Source: Dehalococcoidia bacterium (GTDB lineage Bacteria; Chloroflexota; Dehalococcoidia; SM23-28-2; RBG-16-64-32). Taken from it: a stretch of 58,255 nucleotides of DNA. The stretch covers positions 1 through 58,255 of the forward strand of contig JAUSFE010000017.1 in assembly GCA_030649945.1 (NCBI GenBank), read 5' to 3'. Of the stretch, positions 31,781 through 39,680 are shown piece by piece. The notes below the pieces were generated by a model. That model saw only the letters and a list, made by a program, of their open reading frames with translations. It did no database searches and was not told the DNA's origin. A program made the translations under genes and the position numbers. The stretch's first letter is position 1. Every line of letters begins with the position of its first letter.

Positions 31781-32960
31781 CGCCCGCGGACGCTTCGGGC
31801 CGTACGGCGGCCAGTACGTCCCGGAGACGCTCATGGCCGCGCTGGCGGAGCTGGAGCGCGCCTACCGCGAAGCGCAGGCCGACCCGGCCTTCCGCGCGGA
31901 GCTGGACGCCCTCCTGCGCGACTATGCCGGGCGCCCCACGCCGCTCTACTTCGCCCGCCGGCTTACAGAGCGGCTGGGCGGCGCGAAGGTCTACCTGAAG
32001 CGGGAGGACCTGGCCCACACCGGCGCCCACAAGATCAACAACGCCCTCGGCCAGGGCCTACTGGTGAAGCGCATGGGAAAGCCCCGCGTCGTGGCGGAAA
32101 CGGGCGCCGGGCAGCACGGAGTCGCCGCGGCCACCGTCTGCGCCATGCTGGGCCTGAAATGCGTCGTCTACATGGGCGAGGAGGACGTGCGCCGCCAGGC
32201 CCTCAACGTCTTCCGCATGAAGCTCCTGGGCGCGGAAGTCCGGCCCGTCGCCTCCGGCTCGCGCACCCTCAAGGACGCCATCAACGAGGCGATCCGCGAC
32301 TGGGTGACCAACGTGGAGACGACCCACTACCTCATCGGCTCTGTCGTGGGGCCGCACCCCTACCCGATGATGGTGCGCGACTTCCAGTGCGTCATCGGCA
32401 GGGAGTCCCGCCAGCAGATCCTGGCGGCAGAAGGCCGCCTCCCGGACTACGCCGTGGCCTGCGTGGGCGGCGGCTCCAACGCCATCGGCCTCTTCCATCC
32501 CTTCTACGGCGACGAGTCCGTGCGGCTGGTGGGCGTGGAAGCGGCCGGCGCCGGCCTGGCCAGCGGCCACCACGCCGCGAGCCTGGCCGCGGGCCGCCCG
32601 GGCGTCCTCCACGGCGCCCTCTCGTACCTGCTGCAGGACCGCGCCGGTCAGGTCACGGAGACCCACTCCATCTCCGCCGGCCTCGACTATCCCGGCGTCG
32701 GCCCGGAGCATTCCTTCTACAAGGACTCCGGCCGCGCCCAATACGTGGCCGTCTCTGACGGAGAGGCGCTGGAGGGCCTGACGCTGCTCTGCGAGACCGA
32801 AGGCATCATCCCGGCGCTGGAATCCGCCCACGCCGTTTACTACGCGGCGGGGCTGGCGCAGAGCCTGGCGCCGGACGATATCGTGCTGATCTGCGTCTCA
32901 GGACGGGGCGATAAGGACATGGAGATAGTGGCGCAGGCCCTGGGGGACAGCCGCGGCTAA
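31764..32960 (+). CDS. trpB: Tryptophan synthase beta chain (TrpB1)
   Basis: A 398-residue PLP enzyme. The start ATG 31764 lies within the end of the PIN gene. The N-terminal [16 protein letters not shown], the PLP Lys90 in HTGAHKINN, the substrate-loop AETGAGQHG, the phosphate-binding VGGGSNAIG, and the C-terminal [11 protein letters not shown] are canonical TrpB1 motifs. TrpB1 normally forms an alpha2-beta2 complex with TrpA, usually encoded next. No trpA follows here; the next gene is on the opposite strand. A relic of a second trpB end occurs at 34706. Confidence 0.95.
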   Translation: MRALPDARGRFGPYGGQYVPETLMAALAELERAYREAQADPAFRAELDALLRDYAGRPTPLYFARRLTERLGGAKVYLKREDLAHTGAHKINNALGQGLLVKRMGKPRVVAETGAGQHGVAAATVCAMLGLKCVVYMGEEDVRRQALNVFRMKLLGAEVRPVASGSRTLKDAINEAIRDWVTNVETTHYLIGSVVGPHPYPMMVRDFQCVIGRESRQQILAAEGRLPDYAVACVGGGSNAIGLFHPFYGDESVRLVGVEAAGAGLASGHHAASLAAGRPGVLHGALSYLLQDRAGQVTETHSISAGLDYPGVGPEHSFYKDSGRAQYVAVSDGEALEGLTLLCETEGIIPALESAHAVYYAAGLAQSLAPDDIVLICVSGRGDKDMEIVAQALGDSRG

Positions 32961-33013
32961 CGGACGCGTAGGGGCGACCGGCCCGGTCACCCTTACGTTG
33001 CGTGTCTCCCGGG

Positions 33014-33433
33014 TTATGCCGTTGCCGGAGCGGGCACGACGCCGAGCTGCTGCATCATGTGCATCACGTCGAAGTACTCGCGCTCAGCGGTGATCTTGCC
33101 GTCCTTGATGTCAAGCACCGTGCATATCGGCATGGAGATCTTGCGTCCGGTGGCCGCAATGCCCATCAGCTCGGCCTGGTGAGTGCCCCGGGCGATGAAC
33201 TCGACGACCGCTGTGTCGCCAGCGATGTGCACCTGCCGGATCTCACTCTTCACGTCGGGGAAGGCGCTGGTGTACATCTGCACGACGTCTATAGCGGCCT
33301 GCGGCCCGTCCTGCCGCTGGCCGTCTCCTCCCGTGTACGAGTACCCGCTATCCAAGAGCTGGCGAATGCGGTCGAAGTCGCGCCGGTTGACGCACTCGAC
33401 GTACTCACGGGCAATGCTGGCGGGGTCTGGCAT
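33014..33433 (-). CDS. SnoaL-like / NTF2-fold protein, paralog A
   Basis: A 139-residue protein with the NTF2-like cone fold pattern. The helix AREYVECVNRRDFDRIRQLL, the YSYTGGDGQ loop and the FIARGTHQAELMGIAATGRKI strand pair resemble SnoaL-like polyketide-cyclase relatives and ester cyclases. ATG 33433 follows GGAGGGCCACC. Function unknown; two close paralogs lie at 34824 and 35353. It converges on trpB with 53 bp between stops. Confidence 0.85.
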   Translation of the reverse strand: MPDPASIAREYVECVNRRDFDRIRQLLDSGYSYTGGDGQRQDGPQAAIDVVQMYTSAFPDVKSEIRQVHIAGDTAVVEFIARGTHQAELMGIAATGRKISMPICTVLDIKDGKITAEREYFDVMHMMQQLGVVPAPATA

Positions 33434-33542
33434 GGTGGCCCTCCTTCCAGAACAGGGGGAACGACTTACTGATAGGCCAGCATTATAGCATTAGCTCAAG
33501 AGCATGACACGCCGCGCGTGCTTCCGCAGCTCCGGCGCGGAG

Positions 33543-33983
33543 CTAGCCGCCGTTCCCCGCTGGGCCGCCGCGAGGCCCCAGGAACCAGTAGCCCGCCGCC
33601 AGAACGATGCCCAACGCGATCCCCACCACTACGAACAGCGGCGCCATGCCGATCCTGTCGAAGTCCTCGGCGGCCTGCGCCCAGCCGAAGATGACAACGC
33701 CGATGCTGCCCAGCACCAGGCCCAGGGGCATCGCCTCCACCCGCCGGTACAGGTAAAGCCCCGCGGCGGCGGCCACCACACCAAGGACGCTGGCCATGAT
33801 GAACACGTTCCGGTGGTAGTCCGCTCGCTCCTCCTCGTACGCTTCGTAAAACCCCGGACTATAGCCAGCCGGCTGCTCCGGGTACCGAGGGGACTCGTAG
33901 AACGTCCGCGTCCCCAACACCACGAACAGGACGAGCAGAACCGCCACCGCCAGGCTGTAGGCCAGTTTGAACGCAGTAGCCAC
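33543..33983 (-). CDS. Small membrane protein of unknown family, paralog 1
   Basis: A 146-residue protein with about four transmembrane helices: one N-terminal (KLAYSLAVAVLLVLFVVLGTRTFY) with a short Pro/Tyr-rich extracytoplasmic loop (SPRYPEQPAGYSPGFYE), then helices at NVFIMASVLGVVAAAAGLYL, PLGLVLGSIGVVIFG and PLFVVVGIALGIVL. I do not recognise the family. The upstream gene at 34004 encodes a longer paralog with the same order of segments. Confidence 0.8.
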   Translation of the reverse strand: MATAFKLAYSLAVAVLLVLFVVLGTRTFYESPRYPEQPAGYSPGFYEAYEEERADYHRNVFIMASVLGVVAAAAGLYLYRRVEAMPLGLVLGSIGVVIFGWAQAAEDFDRIGMAPLFVVVGIALGIVLAAGYWFLGPRGGPAGNGG

Positions 33984-34003
33984 GGTTCCTCTTCCTTCCT
34001 GCG

Positions 34004-34606
34004 CTAGCCTTCCTTTGCGCCTGCCGCTTCCCGCGCTCCCAGGAACCGATACCCTGCGGCCAGGACCGCGCCCAGCCCGATCGCGACGACGATGAACAGG
34101 GGCGCCATCCCTATCTCGTCGAAGTCCTCGGCCGCATCAACCCAACCGAAGATGATGACGCCGATGCCGCCGAGGATCAGGCCCAGAGGCATGGCCTCGA
34201 CTTTTCCGAAGAGGTACAGGGCGACGGCCACCGCCAGCACGCCGAGGAGGCTGGCCACGATAAACACGACGCGGTGGTAGTCAGCGCGGTCGTCCAGGTA
34301 CTTCTGGACCTTCGTCTCGTACTCCTGCTGGGCAACCCACGCCTCCTCCTGAGCGGCTAGTTCCGCAGGGTACAACCGCCGCGCCTCCTCCACGCTTATC
34401 TGCGCATCCGTCTTGGGGTCATAGCAGAAGCCCGACTGGAAATCGCAGCTCTGCAGCGGCGGTTTCTCCACAACGGGGAACCTCGATGGCTCCGGGTACC
34501 GAGGGTACTCGGGTTCGCTGTAGAAGGTCCGCGTGCCCAGGATGACGAATAGCACGAACAGGATCGCCACGGCCAGGCTGTAGGCGAGTCGAAAGACGAT
34601 CTGCAC
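34004..34606 (-). CDS. Membrane protein of unknown family, paralog 2
   Basis: A 200-residue paralog of the 33543 protein. I prefer GTG 34606 because a AAAGGGGGC site precedes it and the paralog begins at the same point; an ATG at 34660 gives 18 more residues. The loop after helix 1 is longer here, with two Cys (CDFQSGFCYD) and an EEARRLYPAELAAQEEAWVAQQ helix. The remaining helices and the VEAMPLGL and DRADYHRxVFI motifs are shared. The Cys pair could form a disulfide outside the membrane. Confidence 0.8.
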   Translation of the reverse strand: MQIVFRLAYSLAVAILFVLFVILGTRTFYSEPEYPRYPEPSRFPVVEKPPLQSCDFQSGFCYDPKTDAQISVEEARRLYPAELAAQEEAWVAQQEYETKVQKYLDDRADYHRVVFIVASLLGVLAVAVALYLFGKVEAMPLGLILGGIGVIIFGWVDAAEDFDEIGMAPLFIVVAIGLGAVLAAGYRFLGAREAAGAKEG

Positions 34607-34705
34607 CGGCGCGCCCCCTTTCAAGCTCCGTGTGCCATGCGCTTCTCGAACCGCCCCCATTATAGGCGTCGGGCGCGATCGTTACTGGCGCCGCTGTCGC
34701 GTGGG

Positions 34706-34774
34706 TCCTGCCTCTCCGGCCGGGGGGACGAGGGCATGGAGATAGTGGCCCGGGCGCTGGGCGCCCGCACGTAG
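34706..34774 (+). pseudogene. Relic of a trpB 3' end
   Basis: The frame ending at TAG 34772-34774 reads CLSGRGDEGMEIVARALGART, matching the C-terminus of the intact TrpB ([17 protein letters not shown]) at 13 of 17 positions. The CxSGRGDKD motif is specific to TrpB. No other part of the gene is present; the flanking sequence belongs to the paralogous membrane gene on one side and SnoaL paralog B on the other, the same neighbour as the intact trpB end has. Confidence 0.8.
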
Positions 34775-34823
34775 GGCCGGCCCTTGCGGCCGCCCGCCTC
34801 TCTCGGCGTCTTGGGTGCGGAAG

Positions 34824-35243
34824 TTACGCCGTCGCGGCGGCGGGCACAACCCCCAGTTGCTGCATCATGTGCATCACGTCGAAGTACTCGCGCTCGGCGT
34901 AGACCTTGCCGTCGCGGACCTCGATGACGTTGCATATAGGCACCTCGACCCGGCGACCGGTGGGGGCGATGCCCATGAGGTCGCCCTGATGGGTGCCGCG
35001 GGCGATGAACTCGGCGATGGCAACGTCGCCAGCGGCATGGATGCGCTGGACGTCGCTCTTAGCGTCCGGGAAGGCGGTGGCGTACATCTGGGCCACAGCC
35101 AGGCCGGCCTCCGGCCCCTTCTGGGTTTGGCCATCACCGCCGGTGTAGGAGTAGTCGGAGTGGAGAAGCTGGCGGTAGCGGGCAAAGTCGCGGCGGTTCC
35201 AGGCGTCGATCAACTCGCGGGCGATACTAGCTGCGTCGGACAT
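34824..35243 (-). CDS. SnoaL-like / NTF2-fold protein, paralog B
   Basis: A 139-residue protein very close to paralog A (same length; shared HMMQQLGVVPA ending and YSYTGGDGQ loop). ATG 35243 has a GAAGGAGGGCCACC site like paralog A. It stands just after the trpB relic, mirroring the intact trpB-SnoaL arrangement. Function unknown. Confidence 0.85.
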   Translation of the reverse strand: MSDAASIARELIDAWNRRDFARYRQLLHSDYSYTGGDGQTQKGPEAGLAVAQMYATAFPDAKSDVQRIHAAGDVAIAEFIARGTHQGDLMGIAPTGRRVEVPICNVIEVRDGKVYAEREYFDVMHMMQQLGVVPAAATA

Positions 35244-35352
35244 GGTGGCCCTCCTTCGAACCTGCGGAACGGGGTGATGCAGTTGATGCTAACACCGCCG
35301 GGGTGCCTCGACAATACCCGCGCGCAGGCGGGCCCTCGCGGCCACGCGGGCC

Positions 35353-35772
35353 CTAGGCCGGCGGCGATCCGGGGGCGGCGCCCATCTGCTGCATCAGGTA
35401 CAGCATGTCCATGTACTCGCGCTCGGCCCGGATCAAGCCCTCGCGTGTCTCCAGCACGTCCACCACCGGAATCTCCACCTCCCGCCCCGTCGGCGCGATA
35501 CCCATGAACTCGCCCTCGTGTGTGCCGCGGCCGATGAACTCGGCGATGGCCGTCACGCCCGAGGTGTGGATGCGCTGGACATCGATCCGCCCGTCCGGAA
35601 AAGCGCTGGCGAACCCCTGCGCCACCGCCAGCCCCACCTCCGGCCCCTCCCGCCGCTGGCCGTCTCCGCCCGTATACGAGAACTCCGGGTGGAGCATCTC
35701 CCGGTAGCGCCCCCAATCGCGGCGGTTCCACGCCTCCAGCAGGTCCCGAGCCATCTCTGCGACACCCAACAT
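35353..35772 (-). CDS. SnoaL-like / NTF2-fold protein, paralog C
   Basis: A 139-residue third paralog, more diverged than A and B: EFSYTGGDGQRREGPEVGLAVAQGFASAFPDGRI and a different N- and C-terminus (MLGVAEMARDLLEAWNRRDW, YLMQQMGAAPGSPPA). ATG 35772 follows a GGGAGGC site. The repeated gene order suggests tandem duplication followed by divergence. Confidence 0.85.
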   Translation of the reverse strand: MLGVAEMARDLLEAWNRRDWGRYREMLHPEFSYTGGDGQRREGPEVGLAVAQGFASAFPDGRIDVQRIHTSGVTAIAEFIGRGTHEGEFMGIAPTGREVEIPVVDVLETREGLIRAEREYMDMLYLMQQMGAAPGSPPA

Positions 35773-35902
35773 CGCAGCCTCCCTTCGGCGAAACGGTAGC
35801 CCTTTTTGGCGCGCATTGTACCACAGACTGCCGAGTCATACCCGGCGCCGGCCACCATCCCCGTCGCCGGGTCGCGGACGCGTGTAACATATACTGGCAC
35901 CC

Positions 35903-36316
35903 GTGAAGAAGCGCGTCCTCTTCGTCTGTACCGGAAACAGGGCCCGCAGCCAGATGGCGGAAGCGCTGCTGCGCCACCTGGCGGGCGACCGCTTCGAGGT
36001 CTACAACGCGGGCACCGAGCCCAAGGGCCTCGCCGCCCAGACCGTGCGGGTCATGCGCGAAATCGGCATCGACGTCTCAACCCAGCGGTCAAAGCCGGTG
36101 GCCGAGTTCGCGGGACAGGAGTTCGACTACGTGGTTACCGTCTGCGATTCCGCCCGCCAAGCCTGCCCGCGCTTTCCGGGCGCCGGCCGTCCCCTGCACT
36201 GGGACGCCGCGGACCCGGCCGATACCCACGCCCGCGGCGAGTCACTCATCGACGCCTTCCGCATCGCCCGCGATGACCTGCGCAGACGGATCGCCCGCTT
36301 TGCCCGGCAGCACTAA
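35903..36316 (+). CDS. arsC: Thioredoxin-linked arsenate reductase
   Basis: A 137-residue enzyme of the low-molecular-weight phosphatase fold, starting at GTG 35903. The P-loop CTGNRARS has nucleophile Cys9, and VCDSARQACP supplies Cys81 and Cys88, matching the three-cysteine relay of thioredoxin-type ArsC (Cys10, Cys82, Cys89). The nonessential second P-loop Cys is replaced by Ala. It reduces arsenate to arsenite. No arsenite pump or ArsR is next to it. A TATACT hexamer lies about 10 bp upstream. Confidence 0.85.
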   Translation: MKKRVLFVCTGNRARSQMAEALLRHLAGDRFEVYNAGTEPKGLAAQTVRVMREIGIDVSTQRSKPVAEFAGQEFDYVVTVCDSARQACPRFPGAGRPLHWDAADPADTHARGESLIDAFRIARDDLRRRIARFARQH

Positions 36317-36338
36317 CGAAACCGGCGCTCGGGCAGTC

Positions 36339-36608
36339 ATGCGCCTCCCCTGGCGCCGGCGCCCGGCCCTCTTCTGGCGCCTCTTCCGCGACCCGCGAGT
36401 GCCACTGCCTGCCAGGCTGGTGCTCCCCGGCGTCGCGCTGTACCTCGTCATGCCGCTGGACCCCATACCGGACTTCATCCCCGTCATCGGTCAGCTGGAC
36501 GATCTGCTCGTGCTGGTCCTGGGCCTCTGGCTGTTCCTCAAGCTCTGCCCCACGGACGTCTTCCGGGAGCACGTCCAGGCCCTGACGCCGCCGCCGGCAG
36601 ACCCGTAG
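36339..36608 (+). CDS. DUF1232 membrane protein
   Basis: An 89-residue protein from ATG 36339; the frame is open further upstream over the end of arsC, but the family begins here. FWRLFRDPRVPLPARLVLPGVALYLVMPLDPIPDFIPVIGQLDD is the diagnostic DUF1232 segment. One or two hydrophobic helices are present. Function unknown. Confidence 0.88.
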   Translation: MRLPWRRRPALFWRLFRDPRVPLPARLVLPGVALYLVMPLDPIPDFIPVIGQLDDLLVLVLGLWLFLKLCPTDVFREHVQALTPPPADP

Positions 36609-36609
36609 C

Positions 36610-36652
36610 GGAGCGCCTTCAGGCCTCCATCCCGGGGGGGGGGGGGGGGGGG
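36610..36652. repeat. Palindromic dispersed repeat and 19-G tract
   Basis: A GGAGCGCC-TTCAGGC-CTCC palindrome (36610-36628) preceded by cgtagc is followed by a run of 19 consecutive G (36634-36652). A close copy with a GGGGGGCGGG tail occurs at 37533. The G run abuts the truncated permease frame and may be a hypermutable or misassembled site. Confidence 0.85.
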
Positions 36653-37450
36653 CGCGAAGACCGACTCAATGATGACCGTCCCGCCGATCAGCCCGCCAAA
36701 CTGCAATCCCATTATCGTGATCACCGGGATGAAGGCGTTCTTCAAGGCATGCCGCCACACAACCGCCCGCTCCCGCAGCCCTTTGGACCACGCGGTGCGG
36801 ATGTAATCGTTGCTCATCACGTCCAGCAACGACGAACGCAGGAGCCGTGCGGTCACCGCTGCGGCCGGCAGGGATAGCACCAGCGAAGGTAAGAGAAACT
36901 GCTGCGCGTTCGCCCACGGGTTGTCCAGGGGCGACACATAGCCCGTGCCGAACTGCGGAGGCGACCAGCCGAACCAGGCGGCGCCGAAGACGATGACCAT
37001 GGTACCCAGGTAGAAGCTGGGCACCGAGAGCCAGACCACGCTCGCCAGGCGCGCCATCCAGTCGAAGGGCGTGCCCGGGCGGATCGCCGACAGCACCCCC
37101 GGCGGAATGCCCAGCACCAGCGCCAGCACCATGGTCAGCGCGATCAGCTCGCCGGTGACAGGCAGCCGGCGGGCCAGCTCGGTGTTCACCACCATCTCGC
37201 CTTCGCCCAGGGAGTTCCCCAGGTCACCCTGCACCACGCCCAGCAGCCAGTCCCCGTACTGCTCATACCAGGCGCGGTCCAGCCCCAGGTGATCGCGGAT
37301 ATCCTGAACAACCTGCGGCGTGCAGGCCAGGCCGCAGCGGTAGTACGCGGAGTCGCCCGGGATGAAGCGAAAGGCGAAGAAGATCAGCAGGCTGACGCCG
37401 ATCATCATCGGTATCAGGATCAGAACCCGGTGGATGATGTAGTCGCGCAT
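36653..37450 (-). pseudogene. Truncated dipeptide-type ABC permease (DppB-like)
   Basis: From ATG 37450 the frame encodes about 266 residues that closely match the intact permease at 38697 (shared ARLLRSSLLDVMSNDYIRTAWSKGLRERAVVWRHALKNA type block). The match stops at GGTVIIESVFA, where a run of C on this strand (the 19-G tract) and a repeat replace the last ~50 residues including the final transmembrane helix. The frame stays open to 36491 with Pro- and Ser-rich sequence that is not permease-like. The gene is therefore probably non-functional, unless the tract is an assembly error. Confidence 0.75.
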
Positions 37451-37532
37451 GGCTGCCGCCCGGGCTGGTGTCAGCCCGCCAGCAGCCTACGCCCGCGCGG
37501 CAGAAAAGTCCAGCAACTGAAGCGCCCGTAGC

Positions 37533-37645
37533 GGAGCGCCTTCAGGCCTCCATCCGGGGGGCGGGTGGCGGGGCTCAGCGCCCGTAGCGGAGCGCCCCTT
37601 CGGCAGGCTCAGGGCATGCTTCAGGCCTCCATCCGGGGGGCGGGG
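37533..37645. repeat. Two palindromic repeats, one interrupted by another repeat
   Basis: The first copy (37533-37551) equals the one at 36610. A second copy starts near 37583 (cgtagcggagcgcc), but a ccttcggcaggctcagggcatg segment is inserted at its centre before the closing cttcaggcctcc. The inserted sequence is the same type as the ccctgagcctgccgaag block of the 27.7-kb array. Both copies are followed by G-rich tails. Confidence 0.75.
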
Positions 37646-37661
37646 AGGGGAACGGACGCCG

Positions 37662-38687
37662 CTACAGTCCGCCGCGGCTGGAGCCGGAGCCGGAGCCGCC
37701 GCCCAGACCGCCGCGCAGCCGCGGGTCAGAGATGTCGCGGAAGGCATCCCCCACCATGTTGAACCCCAGCACCACCAGGCTCAGCGCCAGGCCCGGGAAG
37801 AACACCACCCACCAGATCCCGCGCAGCGCATCGTCCCGGTTCTGGCCGGTAAGGTCGGCGCCCCACGAAGGCGTCGGGTCCGGCACGCCGATGCCCAGGA
37901 AGCTGATCGCCGCCTCCGCCAGGATGGCCGCCGGCAGGGAGACGCTCGCCAGCACCACGATCAGCGCCGCCACGTTGGGGAAGACGTGCCTCCGCATGAT
38001 CCGCCAGTCGCTCGCGCCCATCGCCCGCGCCGCGTCAATGTAGACGTTCTCCTTGATGGAGAGCACCGCGCCCCTGATCACGCGGGTGGTGGCCACGGCG
38101 ACGGCGATGCCGATGCCGATGGCGATCACGATAATATCCAGAAATACAGGCACGCCCAGGAACGACCCCGTGGGCACGGGCGTATCGTTCGCCAGGAACT
38201 TGCGGACGGCGGAATCTTCATCTCCGATCACGGTAATGATCGCCAATAAGAGCACCACCGCGGGGAACGCGAGCAGGACGTCCACCGCCCGCTGGATGAC
38301 GCTGTCAACCAACTTCCCCAAATACCCGGAGAGGATCCCGAAGAACGACCCGGCGACAGTGCCGATCGCCACCGAGACCAGCCCCACCAGCAGCGAGATG
38401 CGCGCGCCGTGAACCGTCCGGCTGAGCACGTCCCGGCCCAGCCGGTCCGTCCCGAAGGGATGCGCTGCGGAAGGCGCCTCCCGCAGGTGCGCGCCGTCTA
38501 TCTGGTATGGGTCGTAGGGGGCGATCACCCCGGCGAAGATGCCGCAGGCGAAGAGCGATAGCACGCAGACAAGCCCGATAACGCCCAGCGGGTTGCGGCG
38601 CGCCACGTAGAGCGCCCGCCGCCCCGCGCCCATGTGCGCCGGGCCCGCCTCTGGCAGTTCAAGGGGTACGGCTACTTCCTGTGCCAT
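37662..38687 (-). CDS. Peptide/nickel-type ABC transporter permease (DppC-like)
   Basis: A 341-residue permease. The N-terminal cytoplasmic segment leads to RRNPLGVIGLVCVLSLFACGIFAGVIAPYDPY; the HPFGTDRLGRDVLSRTVHGARISL motif and the EAA loop (IDAARAMGASDWRIMRRHVFPN) are typical of the DppC/OppC class. The C-terminus is Gly/Ser/Arg-rich. It pairs with the DppB-like protein encoded immediately upstream at 38697. Confidence 0.9.
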   Translation of the reverse strand: MAQEVAVPLELPEAGPAHMGAGRRALYVARRNPLGVIGLVCVLSLFACGIFAGVIAPYDPYQIDGAHLREAPSAAHPFGTDRLGRDVLSRTVHGARISLLVGLVSVAIGTVAGSFFGILSGYLGKLVDSVIQRAVDVLLAFPAVVLLLAIITVIGDEDSAVRKFLANDTPVPTGSFLGVPVFLDIIVIAIGIGIAVAVATTRVIRGAVLSIKENVYIDAARAMGASDWRIMRRHVFPNVAALIVVLASVSLPAAILAEAAISFLGIGVPDPTPSWGADLTGQNRDDALRGIWWVVFFPGLALSLVVLGFNMVGDAFRDISDPRLRGGLGGGSGSGSSRGGL

Positions 38688-38696
38688 CTCACTTCG

Positions 38697-39653
38697 CTAT
38701 CCATACCTGATCCGGGGGTCCAGCCAGGCGTACGCCAGGTCCACGATCAAGTTGGCGACAATATATACGACGGCGAACATCAGCACGAGGCTCTGCACCA
38801 CCAGCAGGTCCCGCCGCAGGATCGCCTCCAGCAGGTACTTGCCGATGCCGTTCAGGTTGAATACTGACTCTATGATCACTGCGCCGCCGATCAGCGCGCC
38901 CAGCTGCAGGCCGATGATCGTCGCCACCGGGATCATCGCGTTCTTCAGCGCGTGCCGCCACACCACCGCCCGTTCTCGCAGCCCCTTGGACCACGCCGTC
39001 CGGATGTAGTCGTTACGCATGACCTCCAGCATTGAGGAGCGCGTCAGTCGCATGATCACCGCCGATATGCCTACGGCAAGCACAATAGAAGGGAAGAAGA
39101 ACGTCTGCAGGTTCAGCCAGGGGTCTTCGAAGAGCGATACCGTCCCCGCAGACCCGAACTGCGGCGGCGACCAGTGGAACCAGGCCGCGCCGAACGCGAT
39201 GATCAGGGTGGCGAGATAGAACGACGGCACGGACAGCCAGATGACGCTGACAAACCTCGCTACCCAATCCAGCGGCGTACCCGGCCGGATCGCCGATAAC
39301 ACTCCCGGCGGAATACCCAGGAGGAGCGCGAGCGTGAGCGAGAGGCCCACGAGCTCCCCGGTGACGGGCAGGCGCTGGCCCAGCTCAGTGGTCACGGGCA
39401 GGTGCGTGAAGAAGGACTCGCCCAGGTCACCCTTGAAGATGCCGCCCAGCCAGTCTCCGTATTGCTCGTAGAACGGCTTGTCCAGCCCCAGGTCGTGCCG
39501 GATGTCCTTCAGGGTTTCCGGCGTGCAGTTGAACTGGCAGATGAGCACGGCGGCGTCCCCCGGGATGATGCTGAAGGTGGCGTACGTGAGGAAGCTGACG
39601 CCCACCATGATGGGCGCTACCAGGAGCAGGCGCCGGATGATGTACTCGCGCAT
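38697..39653 (-). CDS. Peptide/nickel-type ABC transporter permease (DppB-like)
   Basis: A 318-residue permease with six predicted helices; MREYIIRRLLLVAPIMVGVSFLTY start, GDLGESF, the EAA loop (NDYIRTAWSKGLRERAVVWRHALKN) and VIIESVFNLNGIGKYLLEAI are family signatures. It is the intact copy of the truncated gene at 36653. The gene order on this strand is binding protein, DppB, DppC, then the truncated DppB. No ATPase genes lie in this stretch, so they must be encoded elsewhere or shared. Confidence 0.92.
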   Translation of the reverse strand: MREYIIRRLLLVAPIMVGVSFLTYATFSIIPGDAAVLICQFNCTPETLKDIRHDLGLDKPFYEQYGDWLGGIFKGDLGESFFTHLPVTTELGQRLPVTGELVGLSLTLALLLGIPPGVLSAIRPGTPLDWVARFVSVIWLSVPSFYLATLIIAFGAAWFHWSPPQFGSAGTVSLFEDPWLNLQTFFFPSIVLAVGISAVIMRLTRSSMLEVMRNDYIRTAWSKGLRERAVVWRHALKNAMIPVATIIGLQLGALIGGAVIIESVFNLNGIGKYLLEAILRRDLLVVQSLVLMFAVVYIVANLIVDLAYAWLDPRIRYG

Positions 39654-39680
39654 TACGGGCTATGCTTCCACGCGTCGGGA

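Noticed and set aside
36491..36652. C-terminal extension of the truncated permease frame
   Set aside because: It is repeat and poly-G sequence and overlaps a real DUF1232 gene on the other strand.
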